Of a stretch of DNA of 64,000 bases, positions 57,101 to 64,000 are shown one piece after another (the first letter of the stretch is position 1; the number at the start of each line of letters is the position of its first letter). This DNA is from Monarcha castaneiventris obscurior (taxonomy: Eukaryota; Chordata; Aves; Passeriformes; Monarchidae), in NCBI GenBank assembly GCA_026261815.1, contig JAMPIT010000476.1, forward strand, positions 2,631,501 through 2,695,500, read 5' to 3'. The position numbers and the translations under genes are program-made. The notes below the pieces were generated by a model, which worked only from the letters and a program-made list of their open reading frames with translations, ran no database searches and had not been told where the DNA came from.

Positions 57101-60100
57101 AGTCATGATGCTTTCTTCTACAGAAGACACCACCTTTGCAGACTGCACCTTTGGATGTGAAACTGCAGCTAAAGTAAATCAAATTTTGTTGAAGTACAGT
57201 TTACTAATCTAAACCCCAAATAATTTTTGAACTCTGAATGCTGACTCCCTAAATATTCTATTCAGCTGCCAAAGGTGCAGAACTGTTTCATGGACTTCCA
57301 GCACTGTCAGTAGTCTAGTTCCCTGTCCTAGTCTTAAACCCAAAGCCACACAGACATACTGGATTGACAACTGCTCACCTTGTGGGAGCTCCAAAGTTCC
57401 CAACAGCAACATAAACACCCAGATGCGACTTGATTATGGGGAAGAAAAATTAAAAAAAAAAAAAAGAGACCTGGGGGAAAAACCTCAAAATTGACTTGAG
57501 TTTTATTTATTTTTTCAGCCTGCCTAGCTCTTTACTAACACCAACAGACAAATAAAAAATAAACACACAAACTCTGCAAAGGAATTTCCACTGATCATTT
57601 TTTACTGCAGCCCAGACTCTCCTTACAGTGCATGCCTTGTGCATGTCTGCTGAGTTACCCAAATTCCATCCAGACAATACCAGACTACCTTCCTTGAAAG
57701 GACAATAAATACAAGCTATTTGTGTTACAGAACTTTTAAATGGATTTACTGTGCATTTACTTCATACATGCCTCATCGTTTTTCACCCTTTAAAAAAAAA
57801 TTATATTTACCTGTGCTCTTTCTCCCCTCAACCTCATACTATTATTTTGGAGAATAAAAACAATGGTTGGGATGATAAGCTTATCAGCTGGGGATGACAA
57901 GTGTCTGAGTCACGGCAGACATTTGAAAAGCAATGGAGGGAATAGGGGGAAGAACTGTGCCCAGAAGGACTATTTCAGCACCTCAATGCTGAGGACCAGC
58001 AACACATTCAGAGGCTGAAATGGAGAAGTTTATCATGGACAGGATGCTTCTCTAACTCCCTGCAATAAAGTTTGGCTTTGTTTTACCTGAATAATTTTAG
58101 GTATCAAGGCCATCAATAAAGAACGTCCCAGTGAGTGTCTGATTAATTATAAAGAACTTCTGGAGCAAAATATCAAAAACTAACCTGATGATCTGATTTA
58201 CTTTATTACAGTAGGTTGCATAAATCAGATTTAGATAGAGGGGCAGAACATCTTGAATTAAGAACAGTATTAAAAACCTCTGTTTACCTCCATATACACT
58301 GCAATTGTTCAAAAAATCCAGAAGCCATTAATTCAATCTGTTTTACCTATATGCCATCAGTGCCATCATCATCATGCCAAACACAGTAAACAAAAAACTA
58401 TATACTTTGTTTTGCTCTTTCTGTACTCAGTATGATCAGGATTTAAATCCAATCACTAGCAATAAACTCAGTTACACAGTTCTTAAACCCCCTCTCTCTC
58501 TCAGACTTCAGAGTAAACTACTTGGAGCTACCCACCTGTACGTACCCACTTTGGCAAACACGAAAAACAAATTGATTAGAGTCTATTTTCAGTCCCCAGG
58601 TCAGGGTCACAGATGCTTCTGACATTTCTCAGGGCCAGAATCATCCTGAAAGTACAAACCTACGTTTGTTCCTGAGCGTGGCTCACAGCTTTTGTGTAAC
58701 ACAAACACCTAACAAGGAACACCTGGCTTGAGCATGGTGACCCAGTAGAATGGTTCATTATCAACACCTATCTCCAAGCAGATGACTCAGTGTCTCCTCT
58801 GCTTCAAGACAAAAGTTTCCCAAGTGTTGTGAGTTACTAATCAAAATATTGGATTTAGCGACCTAAAATCCCCTTTCTGCCCAATTTTATACACTTAGAG
58901 CTTGTCAGAGTGTTTAGGCATCATACTGTCAGACATGTAAAAACACATTTTACTTTGCAAAGAGTTTCTATTACTTGGGAGTATAGAATTAAGCATCTTT
59001 ATAAATTGCATGACTATAGTCTCAGTAATGAGTTTGTTTTCTATTAGCTCTGCTCAACTGCTCACCAGGTTGTTCATTTCCCAGTCAGCTATTACCTGTC
59101 TGAAGTGCATTTCCATGGTAGAAAAAGAGCAAAAGCTTCTCCTGCTACTTAGCTCCTCAAGTATGAAAACACACGTTAAATTAATCAACTCAGGTGGAAA
59201 AATTAATGAGGCTGCTAGAAGATAGAGTAGAAACACCATTAATTTCCCAACCAGTCTACGATTCATAGACTTCAGAAAAGGACTGCACTTAGCCTGACTG
59301 CTTTGCTTTTATAACAAAACATTACAACGTATAGGCTTCACCCCACCTCAAGTTTTGGTAAGATGAAAGACACCCAGGCAGAGAGAGGAAACAATGTTTT
59401 CTTACAAGAGAGAGCCCCTTTAACTGGAGAGCAGCTGAGGAAAAAAAGTGGGCAACACATAACAAATATTCTAAAGAAAGATCCTGGACTTTTTTTTTTT
59501 AATTAGACTTTTAGAGAGCTCTGACCTCAGAACACAGCATGGTAAAACTGGCAAGAACGTGGATGCAGAATAATTCACTATTTTATTTATTTCCCATATC
59601 AGCCAAAGCAAAGAGCAAGTTACCTTTGAACTCTTGCCACATACGTGCATCTGTTTTGCTTCACCTAACGAGGCTTTCTGAGAAGCACATTGTGAATGCT
59701 GAGTGCAGCAAGCTGTGAAAAAGGGTAAGCATCATACTCCAGTGACCCCAGCGTTTTACAGGGCCTGGGACTCTACATTGCAGCTCTCTCGAGAAACAGC
59801 AACCACAGAAGCTGTGCTTTAGAGCTTTGTGCTAAAGCAGCAAGGAAAGATGCAATGGCTGTAGCAACAGCAGAGATAATCTGTCCTGAATTGAACTACC
59901 TGTTGGTTACCTGAGGAACTCTTTGCACCACAGCACGGAGCTCAGAGCTGGATTCTCAGCAGGGTATGCAATACACTCCAGGCTGCCATACTTGAGCTGA
60001 TCCTGTATGTGCCACACCAGCTTTTAACTTAGCTTATCTTCCACACAGAAACCCAGCTAAATGGAAAATGCAAGGTTCACTCTTCAATACACCTAATGAA

Positions 60101-60639
60101 TCCATGCAAGCCCCTTATTAAATACATGGCATTTAAACCTAATTTAGGAAATAAATTCTTGTTTATCACTTAGCTCCTGATCCAGCAAAATCTAAACCCA
60201 TGTAGAGGTTATGTTGACCAGTGTTAAGATTATGCATTACTTCGTTCTAGGAAGCTATTGCTACAACTGAATAGTTTAGGTGAAGATTTAATTGAGGAAA
60301 GCAAATCAGGACAGGCTGCAGAAAATGCAGTAAAGTCAGTTTTTACTAAAACTGTTTATTACAAATGTTTAGTAGAACATTAGATGATTAGTATGACAGT
60401 CTAGATTAAAGTGACCCTTTAAGGGCAAATCTAAAAACATTATTCACTTTTAGTGACAGTGCACTCAATCAAATCACCATATTGGTATTTTGTGCTTCAT
60501 CAGTCAAGCATGGAATTAAAACACTTTCAGAGTGTTTCACACTTCCAGGCGTTACCTACAAATCTCAACCATGGAGATAGTTCAACTTCTCGGTGTTTTT
60601 TCTTTACAGGGCCTGCACCACCTGCTACGTCCAACAGCA

Positions 60640-60640
<1 letters not shown>
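51140..60640. other. CFH-KCNT2 intergenic interval
   Basis: About 9.5 kb between the divergently transcribed CFH and KCNT2. Only short chance frames were found, none SCR-like. It contains a CR1 fragment near 53,221-53,300, a weak CR1-like tail near 52,740-52,795 and A/T-rich tracts. No RNA gene was recognised. Confidence 0.65.
53221..53300 (-). mobile_element. CR1 LINE 3'-end fragment
   Basis: The plus strand reads GATCATAGGAAAGGACAGG, then GTTGGAAGTTATCTAGTCC, the reverse complement of the CR1 3' end with its ATTCTATGAT-type tail. Confidence 0.7.

Positions 60641-64000
<3,360 letters not shown>

Overview
The window looks like a vertebrate nuclear chromosome, most likely from a bird. It contains spliced genes with GT/AG introns, several CR1-type LINE fragments (the dominant avian retroelement), short introns, and the amniote gene order ASPM - F13B - CFH - KCNT2. 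I cannot name the species. No bacterial, viral or CRISPR-like features were seen.

Layout. (1) 1-11,550, plus strand: the 3' part of ASPM, with the distal part of its giant IQ-repeat exon (47 IQ-type repeats in the window), eleven further coding exons, the stop at 11,327-11,329 and a polyadenylation signal at 11,529. (2) 12,653-22,000, plus strand: F13B, the coagulation factor XIII B chain. It has a short signal-peptide exon at 12,728, nine intact sushi/SCR exons and a stop at 21,412-21,414. The place of human SCR6 holds only a 90-nt candidate mini-exon. (3) 23,668-50,975, minus strand: a complete CFH (complement factor H) gene, tail-to-tail with F13B. I could assemble 24 coding exons with consistent splice sites and phases, giving about 1,314 residues and 21 SCR domains against 20 in human. 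The extra domain is a second copy of the C-terminal SCR20-type module. (4) 51,100-60,600: a 9.5-kb non-coding interval between CFH and the next gene. (5) 60,640-64,000, plus strand: a CpG island with the first coding exon of KCNT2 (sodium-activated potassium channel, SLICK) and the start of its first intron.

How the genes relate. F13B and CFH are paralogous strings of about 60-residue SCR domains, each domain usually encoded by one exon with phase-1 borders, which allows in-frame gain and loss of domains. Several F13B domains resemble particular CFH domains (F13B SCR1 with CFH SCR6, F13B SCR4 with CFH SCR10, F13B SCR9-10 with CFH SCR19-20). Both proteins are secreted plasma proteins, typically made in liver. 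ASPM (spindle pole, microcephaly) and KCNT2 (neuronal channel) are unrelated neighbours. Mammals carry a CFHR gene cluster between CFH and F13B; here only about 1.7-2.3 kb separates them and no CFHR copy is visible.

Points most worth following up are the CFH terminal-domain duplication with its tiny last exon, the decayed SCR6 of F13B, and altered cysteine patterns in CFH SCR12 and SCR15. Exon borders were read by eye from splice consensus, reading frame and remembered human protein family patterns; no alignment program or transcript data was available.
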